Source: a virus
Reading direction: 5' to 3' (one strand)
DNA: 34,612 bases
IMG/VR virus record: IMGVR_UViG_3300002137_000055
Coordinates: 1-34,612 of that record
Position 1 is the stretch's first letter; each line of letters opens with the position of its first letter. The notes below the pieces were generated by a model. It was not told the DNA's origin. It was given only the letters and a program-made list of their open reading frames with translations, and did no database searches. Below are positions 21,074 through 28,622 of the stretch, in pieces. The position numbers and the translations under genes are program-made.

Positions 21074-21508
21074 ATGACACAAGACGAAAAAAATAGAATC
21101 ATTGAGATACTGAAATTCCATAGCGGTATGATTGGCACCGATTCCGAAGAATGTAAAAGGCTAATCTCACAAGTGAAACAAGTAACCGTTACGGATAGGA
21201 ACTTATCCCTTGACCAGGACATACAAAACGAAATGAAACGCCTCTGCGCTTTGATAGGTTACGAGGTTAATACAGATACAAACAAATCTAGAGAGGGGCA
21301 TAGCGTACCAATGCGTGACGCGGTAACTAAGCGCATTGTTGATGTGTATTACAGTTATAGTAAGTTGCCTAACGTTGTAGGTAGTTTCTTCGATAAGGAT
21401 AGAACAACGGGAATCTCAATGATAGCAAGGAGTAAGGTTAGATTCGATACTAAGGATGCACTATTCATGCACCACTACAATAACACTTTAGAATCTGAAG
21501 CAGCATGA
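21074..21508 (+). CDS. DnaA domain IV-like DNA-binding protein
   Basis: A 144-residue protein. The C-terminal half (SREGHSVPMRDAVTKRIVDV, then YSYSKLPNVVGSFFDKDRTT and GISMIARSKVRF) follows the pattern of DnaA domain IV, the helix-turn-helix that binds DnaA boxes: a basic R-x-x-V helix, a short helix with KLPxVGxxF, and DRTTGISMIAR in place of the DHTTVxxA signature. The N-terminal half is helical and charged. No AAA+ domain is present. It may recognise the phage origin or block DnaA sites. Confidence 0.66.
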   Translation: MTQDEKNRIIEILKFHSGMIGTDSEECKRLISQVKQVTVTDRNLSLDQDIQNEMKRLCALIGYEVNTDTNKSREGHSVPMRDAVTKRIVDVYYSYSKLPNVVGSFFDKDRTTGISMIARSKVRFDTKDALFMHHYNNTLESEAA

Positions 21509-21582
21509 AAGTATTAATCAGCATTGTCGTATTCGTGATTGACGTGGCTATGTGGTTTAACTTTTACGAGAGAATTGATTAG
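21505..21582 (+). CDS. 25-residue membrane microprotein
   Basis: MKVLISIVVFVIDVAMWFNF plus YERID, one hydrophobic span ending in a charged tail. It starts in an ATGA overlap with the DnaA-like gene and ends 20 bases before the sigma-like gene. Translation is inferred from coupling. Confidence 0.45.
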   Translation: MKVLISIVVFVIDVAMWFNFYERID

Positions 21583-21590
21583 ATTATTTA

Positions 21591-21598
21591 TATATTGC
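21591..21598 (+). promoter_or_regulatory. Putative -7 box (TATATTGC) of the sigma-like gene, leaderless geometry
   Basis: TATATTGC (21591-21598) is one or two bases away from the TAnnTTTG consensus and lies 4 bases before the GTG start, the same geometry as the boxes at 11626 and 26371. No good -33 element is seen 19 bases upstream, so the promoter may need an activator. Confidence 0.5.
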
Positions 21599-21602
21599 AT
21601 CC

Positions 21603-22109
21603 GTGAAAGAGACAATGTGCAAGCACGTTATAACAGACCCATCGCTAAAATCGTTGGCTTATAATCTTGTGGTCAAGGTTAACAACGGGCGGGAGTTGAG
21701 TATAGTACCTCTGCGCGAAGACCTACTGCAGGAACTAGCTTTGATAATCTGCGAGAAGACAGAAGATGAACTAGCTAAGATTCACGGATACTTCAATTTT
21801 TGGTGCGTTAGAACACTAATCAATATGTGCGGTAAGCGCGGTAACTTTACCAAGAAGTATGCAATAAAGGATTTGAATTATGAGGATGCTAAATTTGATA
21901 TTGAATCAGAATACGATGGAAAGGTTGACGAGACACTTGATAAACTGGACAAGATATTAACCGGAGTTCATTGGTACAAGCGTGATTTATTCAAGCTATA
22001 CTTAGAGTGTGGAACGTTCAGGGCGGTTGAGGATGAGGTAGGGATAAATTACGTAAGCGTTTACCACACGATTAAAGATGTCAAGAAACATATAATCGCT
22101 AGCTTATGA
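21603..22109 (+). CDS. Sigma-70-like transcription factor
   Basis: A 168-residue protein with the plan of a compact sigma factor: a region 2-like part at about residues 38-88 (LREDLLQELALIICEKTEDE, then HGYFNFWCVRTLINM) and a region 4-like helix-turn-helix at about 122-162 (WYKRDLFKLYLECGTFRAVE, then GINYVSVYHTIKDVKKH), joined by an acidic linker. Such proteins replace the host sigma and redirect RNA polymerase. It is the first gene after replication and before the packaging and structural genes, where a late regulator is expected. The start is GTG 21603. Candidate sites are the five late elements described elsewhere. That pairing is inferred, not shown. Confidence 0.7.
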   Translation: MKETMCKHVITDPSLKSLAYNLVVKVNNGRELSIVPLREDLLQELALIICEKTEDELAKIHGYFNFWCVRTLINMCGKRGNFTKKYAIKDLNYEDAKFDIESEYDGKVDETLDKLDKILTGVHWYKRDLFKLYLECGTFRAVEDEVGINYVSVYHTIKDVKKHIIASL

Positions 22110-22342
22110 TAATTCAAACGACACTAGCAGCAATGTCAACAGCGGTCTTCGCTATGGCGGTCACTCAGTTCACTAAGCGAATAGGCTGTAAACCGTTTAA
22201 CTGTGAGTTGTGTATGACGTTTTGGATATCGTTGTTAATTAGCCTAATGGCTTTTAACTATGTTTTGGATGCCATTACATTTGTAGGCATCGCAGTATTC
22301 ACCCGTCAACTATTGTGGAAGGTATGGGCAACGATGTTTTAA
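22106..22342 (+). CDS. Small membrane protein with CxxC motif
   Basis: A 78-residue protein with two to three hydrophobic spans (MIIQTTLAAMSTAVFAMAVT, then ISLLISLMAFNYVL and AITFVGIAVF) and a short loop with FNCELCMTFW. The C-x2-C before an FW-containing span recalls DUF1360-type phage membrane proteins. Holin is a possible role, as is a membrane-remodelling or metal-binding function. It is coupled by ATGA to the sigma-like gene. Confidence 0.58.
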   Translation: MIIQTTLAAMSTAVFAMAVTQFTKRIGCKPFNCELCMTFWISLLISLMAFNYVLDAITFVGIAVFTRQLLWKVWATMF

Positions 22343-22548
22343 CAGAAGAAGAACAGACGTTCTTAGCTGCCAACGCTGAACAGATTACTCAGTTTGCGGG
22401 GTCATTATTCGCGGGGTCTATTGACATGGATAGGCGGGATATGTATCAACGATTATACTTTAAGGCGGGAGGCAAGCAAGAGATTTGTTATACTTGTGGA
22501 GGGTCGCTTAAACATTTAGGAATGAAATTAGAGGCGACATGGCTTTAA
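22324..22548 (+). CDS. Small hypothetical protein with CxxC
   Basis: A 74-residue protein (MGNDVLTEEEQTFLAANAEQ ... EICYTCGGSLKHLGMKLEAT). CYTCG may hold half a zinc site or a redox pair. ATG 22324 is preferred; GTG 22315 is an in-frame alternative. It overlaps the previous gene by 19 bases and the next by 10. Proteins of this size with CxxC precede glycosyltransferase or terminase genes in related phages, without known role. Confidence 0.48.
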   Translation: MGNDVLTEEEQTFLAANAEQITQFAGSLFAGSIDMDRRDMYQRLYFKAGGKQEICYTCGGSLKHLGMKLEATWL

Positions 22549-23306
22549 TAGCAATGGCGGTATTTGATACCGAAGAAAACAATCGGACGCAATACACCAA
22601 GCGAACGCTCGAATGTTTGATGGATACGGTTGATTTAGCATTCCATAGAATACACGTAATTGATAACGCTTCTTGTAAGGCTACTAAGCAAGTGCTTAAA
22701 GACTTTGAGCCACACATAACCGTACACACCAATGGACAAAACATCGGAACGGCAAAGGCGGTTAACATTGGATGGCAACATAGACAACCAGGTGAACACG
22801 CTATCAAGATGGATAACGATGTAGTGATACATTCTAAAGGATGGGTTGAAGAAATGGAGGAGGCTATTATGTTAGACTCTAAGATTGGTATTGTGGGTCT
22901 TAAACGTAAGGATTGTTGGGAGAAACCAACCCACGAAAACCCACACTACAAGTCAACTCTTGAACTATTAGGAGGCGTTAACCACAAATGGATTCCAATC
23001 GAAAAGGTTAATCATGTGATGGGTACGTGTCAGATGTTTAACTCAGCGTTACTAGATAAGATAGGTTACCTTTACCAACCTAGATTGTACGGCTTTGACG
23101 ATTCTTTAGCCGCTATCCGTTGTCAGGTCGCGGGGTTCTATTCCTGTTTCATTCCCCACATTGAGATAGACCACATCGACACGGGCGAAACGCCGTATCA
23201 AGGATGGAAAGAGAAACACTCAGGCGAAGACATGGTTGCTTTCAACCAAATTAAAAACGCTTACCTTAACGGAACTAAACCAATATACTGTGATAGTAAT
23301 TACTAA
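22539..23306 (+). CDS. Family 2 glycosyltransferase
   Basis: A 255-residue GT-A fold glycosyltransferase. Seen are the N-terminal strand and HVIDNAS (41-45), QNIGTAKAVNIGW (67-79) and the metal-binding acidic motif MDNDV (91-95), followed by GTCQMFNSALLDKIG and an acceptor-side YGFDDSLAAIRC. It should transfer a sugar from a nucleotide-sugar donor; the acceptor is unknown. It heads a group with a second glycosyltransferase and a sugar acyltransferase. Virion protein, host surface glycan or DNA base are the possible targets. Confidence 0.85.
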   Translation: MALIAMAVFDTEENNRTQYTKRTLECLMDTVDLAFHRIHVIDNASCKATKQVLKDFEPHITVHTNGQNIGTAKAVNIGWQHRQPGEHAIKMDNDVVIHSKGWVEEMEEAIMLDSKIGIVGLKRKDCWEKPTHENPHYKSTLELLGGVNHKWIPIEKVNHVMGTCQMFNSALLDKIGYLYQPRLYGFDDSLAAIRCQVAGFYSCFIPHIEIDHIDTGETPYQGWKEKHSGEDMVAFNQIKNAYLNGTKPIYCDSNY

Positions 23307-24000
23307 CATCTACGCACCCAACAACCGTACTAAAAAGATGGTTGAATCATTCGAGCGTTTTGGATATGAAATGGCAATACTTAACGCTGAATGGCCTAAC
23401 GGTAGAATATTTAACAACCTAGCGCAATGCTACAAGAGGGCTGCAACAGGTCATGAAACATTCCTTTATTCAGATGCTGGAGATTCATTCTGCCAAAAGC
23501 CCTTCACCGTCCCTAATGACCGTCTAATCTGGTCAACTGAAAAGCATTGTTTTCCACACGTTGAGATAGCTAAAGAATATCCAAACCCACGTACTAAAAC
23601 GGATTGGAAGTACTTAAACAATGGAGGGTACTGTGGTTCATTAGAGTTGATGAATGAGTTTTCAGACAAGTACATAGGCAAACTAAAGCTAGATGCCAAC
23701 TGTCAGCACGAAACAATGGTTGCATTCTTACAAGCTAAGAAAGATGGATTTCCTATCTACCTAGACTACAAGTGCAAGATATTCCAGACGATTGCATTCG
23801 ACCCTGCCAAACCTAATAAGGGTGAACCAATCGACAGAGCAAGTTATTCTATTCACCGAGATGATAAAGGCAACCCAACTTACACCGGAACAGACTTTAA
23901 GATTGTGAAAGGATTAGTAGTAAACAAGATGACTAAAACAACCCCGTCTATCCTACACGGTAACGGGCAAACACCGATGGAATGGATTTACCAATTATAA
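23290..24000 (+). CDS. PLOD-like glycosyltransferase
   Basis: A 236-residue protein with the pattern of procollagen-lysine glycosyltransferase-like domains: IVITNIYAPNNRTKKMVESF at the N-terminus, FLYSDAGDSF (acidic sugar-nucleotide/metal site), YLNNGGYCGSLELMNE and DANCQHETM. The start is uncertain: GTG 23290 gives a clean first strand and a 17-base overlap with the previous gene, whereas an ATG at 23236 lies inside it. Likely adds a sugar to a protein or glycan acceptor. It belongs to the glycan-modification group. Confidence 0.7.
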   Translation: MIVITNIYAPNNRTKKMVESFERFGYEMAILNAEWPNGRIFNNLAQCYKRAATGHETFLYSDAGDSFCQKPFTVPNDRLIWSTEKHCFPHVEIAKEYPNPRTKTDWKYLNNGGYCGSLELMNEFSDKYIGKLKLDANCQHETMVAFLQAKKDGFPIYLDYKCKIFQTIAFDPAKPNKGEPIDRASYSIHRDDKGNPTYTGTDFKIVKGLVVNKMTKTTPSILHGNGQTPMEWIYQL

Positions 24001-24227
24001 TACCTTGCTTCTTTTATACTGAAGAGTCAGTTGAAGCTGAAAAGGTTGCTGAACTAATAGGAAAGGAACTAGAAAACGATGCTCACTTTTTAGTGCAAGA
24101 CGTTTACTTCTTCAATATAACCTATGTGTGTTCTCACCCAAACAATACTAGCACAATGATTGGAACGGCAAACGAGGACTTTAGAAGTCCATTACCTTTG
24201 GATAAAATACTAGAACTAATAAAATGA
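23982..24227 (+). CDS. Small hypothetical protein
   Basis: An 81-residue acidic protein (MDLPIIIPCFFYTEESVEAE ... FRSPLPLDKILELIK) lying between the second glycosyltransferase and the sugar acyltransferase, overlapping both (19 and 4 bases). No recognised domain. It may be an accessory of the glycan cassette. Confidence 0.48.
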   Translation: MDLPIIIPCFFYTEESVEAEKVAELIGKELENDAHFLVQDVYFFNITYVCSHPNNTSTMIGTANEDFRSPLPLDKILELIK

Positions 24228-24796
24228 AACTAGCAATAATAGGCGCGGGTGGTTTCGGGCGAGAAGTCTATCACTCATTCAAACAGAACTTTACAGAGGT
24301 TCGCTTCTACGCAGAAGATGAATACGCGGGAGGCATGGTTAAGAAGCTATCTTCATTCGACCCGACCAAAGAGAAGGCTGTAATCGCAATAGCCGACCCA
24401 ACACAACGCCAACGGATAGCTGAATCAATGCCAAAGGAAACTAACTTTGCAACGCTTATACATCCGTCCGTTATTATCATGGATTCGATTACTATCCTTC
24501 CAGGTACTATCATTTGTGCTAATTGCGTACTAACCACAAACATTAACATCGGGAAACACGTTCATCTTAACTTAGGCACTACGGTAGGGCATGACTGTAT
24601 TCTAAACAACTACTTTACTACTGCACCCGCAGTTAACATATCAGGCAACGTTACAACAGGTAGACGCGTTTACATAGGTACTAACTCTAGCATAAGAGAA
24701 AAGGTAGACTTAACGCATGACGTTACTATTGGCATGGGGTCTGTTGTACTGAACGACATTAAAGAAAGAGGCACTTACGTAGGATTGATTAAGTAA
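24224..24796 (+). CDS. NeuD/PglD-like sugar O/N-acyltransferase
   Basis: A 190-residue protein of the NeuD/PglD family. The N-terminal Rossmann-like part opens IIGAGGFGREVYHSF. The C-terminal left-handed beta-helix contains LIHPSVIIMDSITILPGTII, the likely catalytic His123 in TVGHDCIL, then APAVNISGNVTTGRRVYIG and GMGSVVLNDI. These enzymes use acetyl-CoA or similar donors to acylate an amino or hydroxyl group on a sugar. It is unusual for a small phage and suggests that a specific modified sugar is displayed or transferred. ATGA and TAATG overlaps tie it to its neighbours. Confidence 0.84.
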   Translation: MKLAIIGAGGFGREVYHSFKQNFTEVRFYAEDEYAGGMVKKLSSFDPTKEKAVIAIADPTQRQRIAESMPKETNFATLIHPSVIIMDSITILPGTIICANCVLTTNINIGKHVHLNLGTTVGHDCILNNYFTTAPAVNISGNVTTGRRVYIGTNSSIREKVDLTHDVTIGMGSVVLNDIKERGTYVGLIK

Positions 24797-25209
24797 TGGC
24801 AAAGCATAAGTACATAGAAACTCCAGAAAAGCTAATGCAGTTATTCAAAGACTATGTTCTGCATGAACTAAAGAATCCAATGTATAAGCGTGAATACGTG
24901 GGAAAGGATGGAGAAGAAAAAGACACTCCACTTCAAACGCCAATCACTTTCGAGGGTTTTGAATGCTACCTTTCTGAACTTGAAATCATTGAGGACTTAG
25001 GGGATTATTCTAGCAATAAAGATGGTAGATATGGCGAATATGCCACTATCATAACGCGCATACAGAAAAATTGCTATGTACATAACTTCAAAGGTGCTGC
25101 GGTTGGACTGTTTAACCCTAGCTTGATAGCTCGTAAGTTAGGTCTAACGGATAAGAGCGAAGTAGTACACAAAGAACAACCCTTGTTTCCAGACAATCCA
25201 GATGTATGA
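24796..25209 (+). CDS. Terminase small subunit / DNA-packaging protein
   Basis: A 137-residue protein immediately before the large terminase (ATGA overlap). The N-terminal helices (KYIETPEKLMQLFKDYVLHE) and the segment LQTPITFEGFECYLSELEII match the DNA-packaging proteins that recognise phage DNA in Bacteroidota phages. The C-terminal LFNPSLIARKLGLTDKSEV block is typical for small terminases that bind the large subunit. Role assigned by pattern and gene order. Confidence 0.75.
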   Translation: MAKHKYIETPEKLMQLFKDYVLHELKNPMYKREYVGKDGEEKDTPLQTPITFEGFECYLSELEIIEDLGDYSSNKDGRYGEYATIITRIQKNCYVHNFKGAAVGLFNPSLIARKLGLTDKSEVVHKEQPLFPDNPDV

Positions 25210-26369
25210 CGTTCATACGGACAACCGCAATCAACAAGATACGGGCAATATCAGCGCGTAAGAAAGTAATACAAGGCGGAACAAGCGCGGGTAAAACGTT
25301 TGGCATTCTTCCAGTACTCATAGACCTAGCAACAAAGACAGAACGTTTAGAGATATCCGTAGTGTCTGAATCAATCCCTCACTTACGTAGGGGCGCGATG
25401 AAAGACTTTATCAAGATAATGATGGAGACAGGTCGCTATATTGATAGCGGTTGGAATAGGTCGTTACTAACTTACAACTTCGTTAACGGTAGCTATATTG
25501 AGTTCTTTAGCGCAGACCAAGAAGGACGGCTAAGAGGTGCAAGAAGAAACATCCTTTATGTAAACGAGGCAAATAATGTACCGTTCGATGCGTACCATCA
25601 ATTAGCGATTAGAACAAGTAACGAGATTTACTTAGACTTCAATCCGACTGCTCAATTTTGGGCACATACAGAAGTACTACAAGAGCCTGATTCTGAACTA
25701 CTCATCCTCACATACAAGGATAATGAAGCTCTACCAGCTAACGTATTACAAGACTTTAACAACGCAATAGTAAAAGCTGAAACATCCGACTATTGGAAAA
25801 ATTGGGTGCGCGTTTATGTGAATGGTGAGATTGGGAGCCTACAAGGCGTTATCTTCTCCAATTGGAATCAATGCGACAAGATGCCTGAAACATGGAAATG
25901 GAAAGCATACGGGATAGATTGGGGATTCACTAACGACCCAACAGCCGTTGTCGAGGTATGTGAGTTTGACGGTAAGCTATGGATTAACGAGATACTATAC
26001 GAGAAGGGATTAACCAATGCAGACATAGCCGACAAGCTGGACGGGTTTAGAGGTCAAGAGTTCATAGCCGATAGCGCAGAGCCTAAGAGCATTGAGGATA
26101 TAAGACGTAGAGGATTTAGAATTAGACCATGTGATAAAGGTAGAGATAGCGTTCGTTCTGGAATAGATAAGCTACAACAGTACCCGTTAATGATAACAAG
26201 CAACTCAACCAACATAATCAAAGAGGCAAGGGGTTATACATGGGCAACGGATAGGGCGGGCAAGGAAACAGGAGAACCTATAAGCAACATGAATCATGCA
26301 TGGGATGCAATTCGTTATACTGCAATGGAGAAACTAAAAGCAAGGTCGGGGCAATATTCGATTAGATAG
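25206..26369 (+). CDS. terL: Terminase large subunit
   Basis: A 387-residue ATP-driven packaging motor and nuclease. Walker A GGTSAGKT (24-31), Walker B NILYVNEAN (115-123), coupling motif YLDFNPT (142-148). The RNase H-like nuclease domain has acidic residues Asp238 (GIDWGFTNDPTA), Asp289 (IADSAEPKS) and Asp367 (NHAWDAIRY). Length is on the short side for the family but all motifs are present. The phage's circular map suits headful packaging, in line with such terminases, though cos packaging is not excluded by sequence alone. Confidence 0.93.
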   Translation: MTFIRTTAINKIRAISARKKVIQGGTSAGKTFGILPVLIDLATKTERLEISVVSESIPHLRRGAMKDFIKIMMETGRYIDSGWNRSLLTYNFVNGSYIEFFSADQEGRLRGARRNILYVNEANNVPFDAYHQLAIRTSNEIYLDFNPTAQFWAHTEVLQEPDSELLILTYKDNEALPANVLQDFNNAIVKAETSDYWKNWVRVYVNGEIGSLQGVIFSNWNQCDKMPETWKWKAYGIDWGFTNDPTAVVEVCEFDGKLWINEILYEKGLTNADIADKLDGFRGQEFIADSAEPKSIEDIRRRGFRIRPCDKGRDSVRSGIDKLQQYPLMITSNSTNIIKEARGYTWATDRAGKETGEPISNMNHAWDAIRYTAMEKLKARSGQYSIR

Positions 26370-26370
26370 T

Positions 26371-26378
26371 TATATTTG
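26371..26378 (+). promoter_or_regulatory. Putative -7 box (TATATTTG), leaderless geometry
   Basis: TATATTTG fills most of the 13-base gap between terminase and the glycosyltransferase gene, 4 bases before its ATG. The gap is too short for a separate -33 outside the terminase gene, and no clear TTTG lies 19 bases upstream. Confidence 0.55.
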
Positions 26379-26382
26379 AACC

Positions 26383-27315
26383 ATGAAAATAGGGATAGTA
26401 TGCAAGGGTGAGGGCGGTGTTGATTACCATAGACTAATCAAGCCGTTCAGCCTAATGACAGAGCATGACGTTACACGCTGCGAAGGTGTCTCAGAAGATA
26501 TGTTTGACTACAACTTTGACGTTGTGGTGTTCTCTAGGATTCTACCCATCAAGAAGCAGAAGGAGTTCATCCAGGAGCTTCAGAAACGAGGCACCTATGT
26601 GATATGTGACATTGATGACCATTGGATATTATCAAACAACCACGCAACCAAGAAGATAGGAGATGCTTTTAGGAAGTACTCTATTGACGCTTTGATGTAC
26701 GCTGATGAAGTCTGGACAACTCACGAGGTACTAGGCAAAGAGGTAGGGCGGTTAAACAACCATTGGCACGTAATACCAAACGCATTAGACCCGAACGAAC
26801 CAATGTGGCAACCTAAGACAACGTATGGCAATCGGATAGGATGGGCGGGAGGCATTACACACTTCCACGATTTGATGTTAACGGATGGTTGTTGGGGTGA
26901 TACCACACCTGTGATATGTGGCTTTAACGAGCATCAAGAGTGGGTTAAGTTAGCCGATAGATTCAAAGCCGATTACATTAACGCTTTGCCAGTTACGGAA
27001 TACGGTTATCTTTATGACCAATTCGACATAGCTATTGCGCCTTTGGAGGACAACAAGTTTAACACAATGAAGTCTAACCTCAAGATAATAGAGGCGGGAA
27101 TGAAGGGGCTTCCTATCTTTGTTCAGAACATACACCCGTACATAGATGACGCTAAAGGAATTTTTAAGGTTAACGACTGGGCTACCTCTTTGCAAGAAGC
27201 ATCGAATATGGAAACTGAATCCATCAAAGGATATGGTACTGAACTACGTAGGTATGTATTGGATAATTATGACATCAACAAAGTCAACAAACTCAGAACA
27301 GAAAGACTAAAATGA
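26383..27315 (+). CDS. GT-B fold glycosyltransferase (family 1/4-like)
   Basis: A 310-residue protein with GT-B features: MKIGIVCKGEGGVDYHRLIK at the N-terminus, VIPNALDP (typical linker between the two Rossmann halves), IGWAGGITHFHDL and the donor-binding IAPLEDNKFNTMKSNLKIIE followed by AGMKGLPIFV. It has a host-type -7 box directly upstream, and overlaps the tail-chaperone gene by ATGA. It is separated from the other glycan genes by the terminase pair, but is likely part of the same modification function. Confidence 0.78.
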   Translation: MKIGIVCKGEGGVDYHRLIKPFSLMTEHDVTRCEGVSEDMFDYNFDVVVFSRILPIKKQKEFIQELQKRGTYVICDIDDHWILSNNHATKKIGDAFRKYSIDALMYADEVWTTHEVLGKEVGRLNNHWHVIPNALDPNEPMWQPKTTYGNRIGWAGGITHFHDLMLTDGCWGDTTPVICGFNEHQEWVKLADRFKADYINALPVTEYGYLYDQFDIAIAPLEDNKFNTMKSNLKIIEAGMKGLPIFVQNIHPYIDDAKGIFKVNDWATSLQEASNMETESIKGYGTELRRYVLDNYDINKVNKLRTERLK

Positions 27316-27971
27316 AAGTCAATGTACCTACATCGTGGGAGGTTATTACTCTAAGAAAGTACCAAGCTATCACGGCTCTATTCAAAGATGCTACAATCAA
27401 AGGTGAGGGGTTAGAAGGCGATGCCAAAGAACTACACGACTACCATACCGAATGCGCTCTCATATCTACCATTACGGATATTGATATGGATGACGTTCTA
27501 TCACTTCACAGAGGCGCTCATAATGCAATAATGAATGAACTAGGTTTCTTATCTAGTCCTATCGTTGGCAAGCTGAAGACCCGACAAAAGGTTAACGGCA
27601 AACGTTACTACTTTGAGAATAATGCTAAGAAGATAAACGGTGGGCAATGGATTACCATAATGCACTTCTTAAAGGATGAGAAGAAGGTAGATGACAACCT
27701 GCACAACCTATTAGCCTGCTTCACAAACAGACGTAAGTGGTACGAGCGCAAAGGGAAGTACGAAGGCAAGATACATGACGAGATTGCAAAGGAACTTCTA
27801 GACCTACCTATCACATCAGTAAAACCATTGACCGATTTTTTTTTGAAGGATTGGCTCAAGTCCGTAAAGAATATGGCGGTCTATTTGGAGATAAAGGGGA
27901 ATCAGCTGAAACGACAAGCGGAGCGTCAGTTAGCACGTTCCACTCGACCTACGGATGGCTCTACACAATAG
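27312..27971 (+). CDS. Tail assembly chaperone, short product
   Basis: A 219-residue, mainly helical protein (MKVNVPTSWEVITLRKYQAI ... HNLLACFTNRRKWYERKGKY). Position before the neck and tape-measure genes and the overlapping second frame downstream fit the lambda G / GT pair of tail chaperones, which fold the tape measure before tube assembly. A run of nine T at 27836-27844 lies about 130 bases before its stop. The C-terminal part (LKDWLKSVKNMAVYLEIKGN) also looks like a normal protein sequence, so both frames appear to be coding. Confidence 0.68.
   Translation: MKVNVPTSWEVITLRKYQAITALFKDATIKGEGLEGDAKELHDYHTECALISTITDIDMDDVLSLHRGAHNAIMNELGFLSSPIVGKLKTRQKVNGKRYYFENNAKKINGGQWITIMHFLKDEKKVDDNLHNLLACFTNRRKWYERKGKYEGKIHDEIAKELLDLPITSVKPLTDFFLKDWLKSVKNMAVYLEIKGNQLKRQAERQLARSTRPTDGSTQ
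27836..27844 (+). promoter_or_regulatory. Putative -1 ribosomal frameshift site (T9 run)
   Basis: T-TTT-TTT at 27836-27842 in the frame of the upstream gene is a canonical X-XXY-YYZ slippery sequence. A -1 shift there joins codons ending at 27842 to the frame that runs from 27842 to 28102, giving a 263-residue fusion. No clear stimulating hairpin was seen directly downstream. Confidence 0.6.
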
Positions 27972-28102
27972 ATAGCCTAACCAATGGCAGACCCGAACTG
28001 TGGGAGTTCTACTTTGAAATGAATATCTTAGAGCTTCTGAATCGGTTAGCATATCAGAAAGCCAAGAGCGCGTACGAGCGTCAGCAAAACAAAAAGCGTT
28101 AG
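27842..28102 (+). CDS. Tail assembly chaperone, -1 frameshift extension
   Basis: The -1 frame from the T run to the TAG at 28100-28102 reads EGLAQVRKEYGGLFGDKGES, then STFHSTYGWLYTIDSLTNGR and PELWEFYFEMNILELLNRLA, a typical tail-chaperone T-domain pattern. TTG 27851 could in principle start it separately, but there is no ATG and frameshift fusion is standard in this gene pair. The region overlaps the end of the short product by 130 bases. A homopolymer sequencing error is unlikely to explain it, since both frames are open and protein-like. Confidence 0.62.
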   Translation, partial: FEGLAQVRKEYGGLFGDKGESAETTSGASVSTFHSTYGWLYTIDSLTNGRPELWEFYFEMNILELLNRLAYQKAKSAYERQQNKKR

Positions 28103-28121
28103 TTTACTATTTATTAGTATG
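28088..28121 (+). promoter_or_regulatory. Late promoter-like element PL4 (AACA-N16-TATTTATT)
   Basis: AACA (28088-28091), 16 bases, TATTTATTAGTATGG (28108-28122). The ATG of the next gene (28119) lies 3 bases after the box, as at 1028 and 28749. The element overlaps the last codons of the chaperone frame. Confidence 0.52.
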
Positions 28122-28622
28122 GCGTTCACTTACAGAAAAACAGTCAAGGCACTAAACAACTCAATGGAGTTGATAGCCAAAAGTCTAAAGAGTAGATTAG
28201 AAGAAAACTTCTCGGACGCTTCTGGTGACTTAGGTAGCAGCATTGCAGTTTCGGCTATTAGTAAAAAATCGGGTTCTTTAGAGGTTAACATATCAATGCT
28301 TGACTATTGGGAGGCGTTAGATAAAGGGCGTAAACCTGGAAAGCAACCTCCAATTAACAAAATAAAGGAGTGGTTAACCTATCCAAACCCAAGAGCAAAA
28401 CTAGGACTTGAAGGCGTTTCAAATGTCAACATTGCAGAGGTTAATTCTTTAGCATTCTTGATAGCTAGAAAGATAGGCAAGAAGGGAACTAAGGGTAACA
28501 ACTTTGCGAGCGATGTATTTGATTCAAAAAAAGTAACTGTTGATTTACCAAACGCAATAGCCGATGCAGTATTTGAAGACTTAAATATTGTGCTAGATGA
28601 TTTGGTTACAAGCATTAATTAG
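28119..28622 (+). CDS. Neck protein (HK97 gp10-like head-tail/tail completion protein)
   Basis: A 167-residue protein with the HK97-gp10-like pattern: ALNNSMELIAKSLKSRLEEN, MLDYWEALDKGRKPGKQPPI, IKEWL and LAFLIARKIGKKGTKGNNF. This family seals the head-tail joint. It has its own late-promoter-like element and is followed by a terminator, so it forms a one-gene unit. Confidence 0.7.
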   Translation: MAFTYRKTVKALNNSMELIAKSLKSRLEENFSDASGDLGSSIAVSAISKKSGSLEVNISMLDYWEALDKGRKPGKQPPINKIKEWLTYPNPRAKLGLEGVSNVNIAEVNSLAFLIARKIGKKGTKGNNFASDVFDSKKVTVDLPNAIADAVFEDLNIVLDDLVTSIN

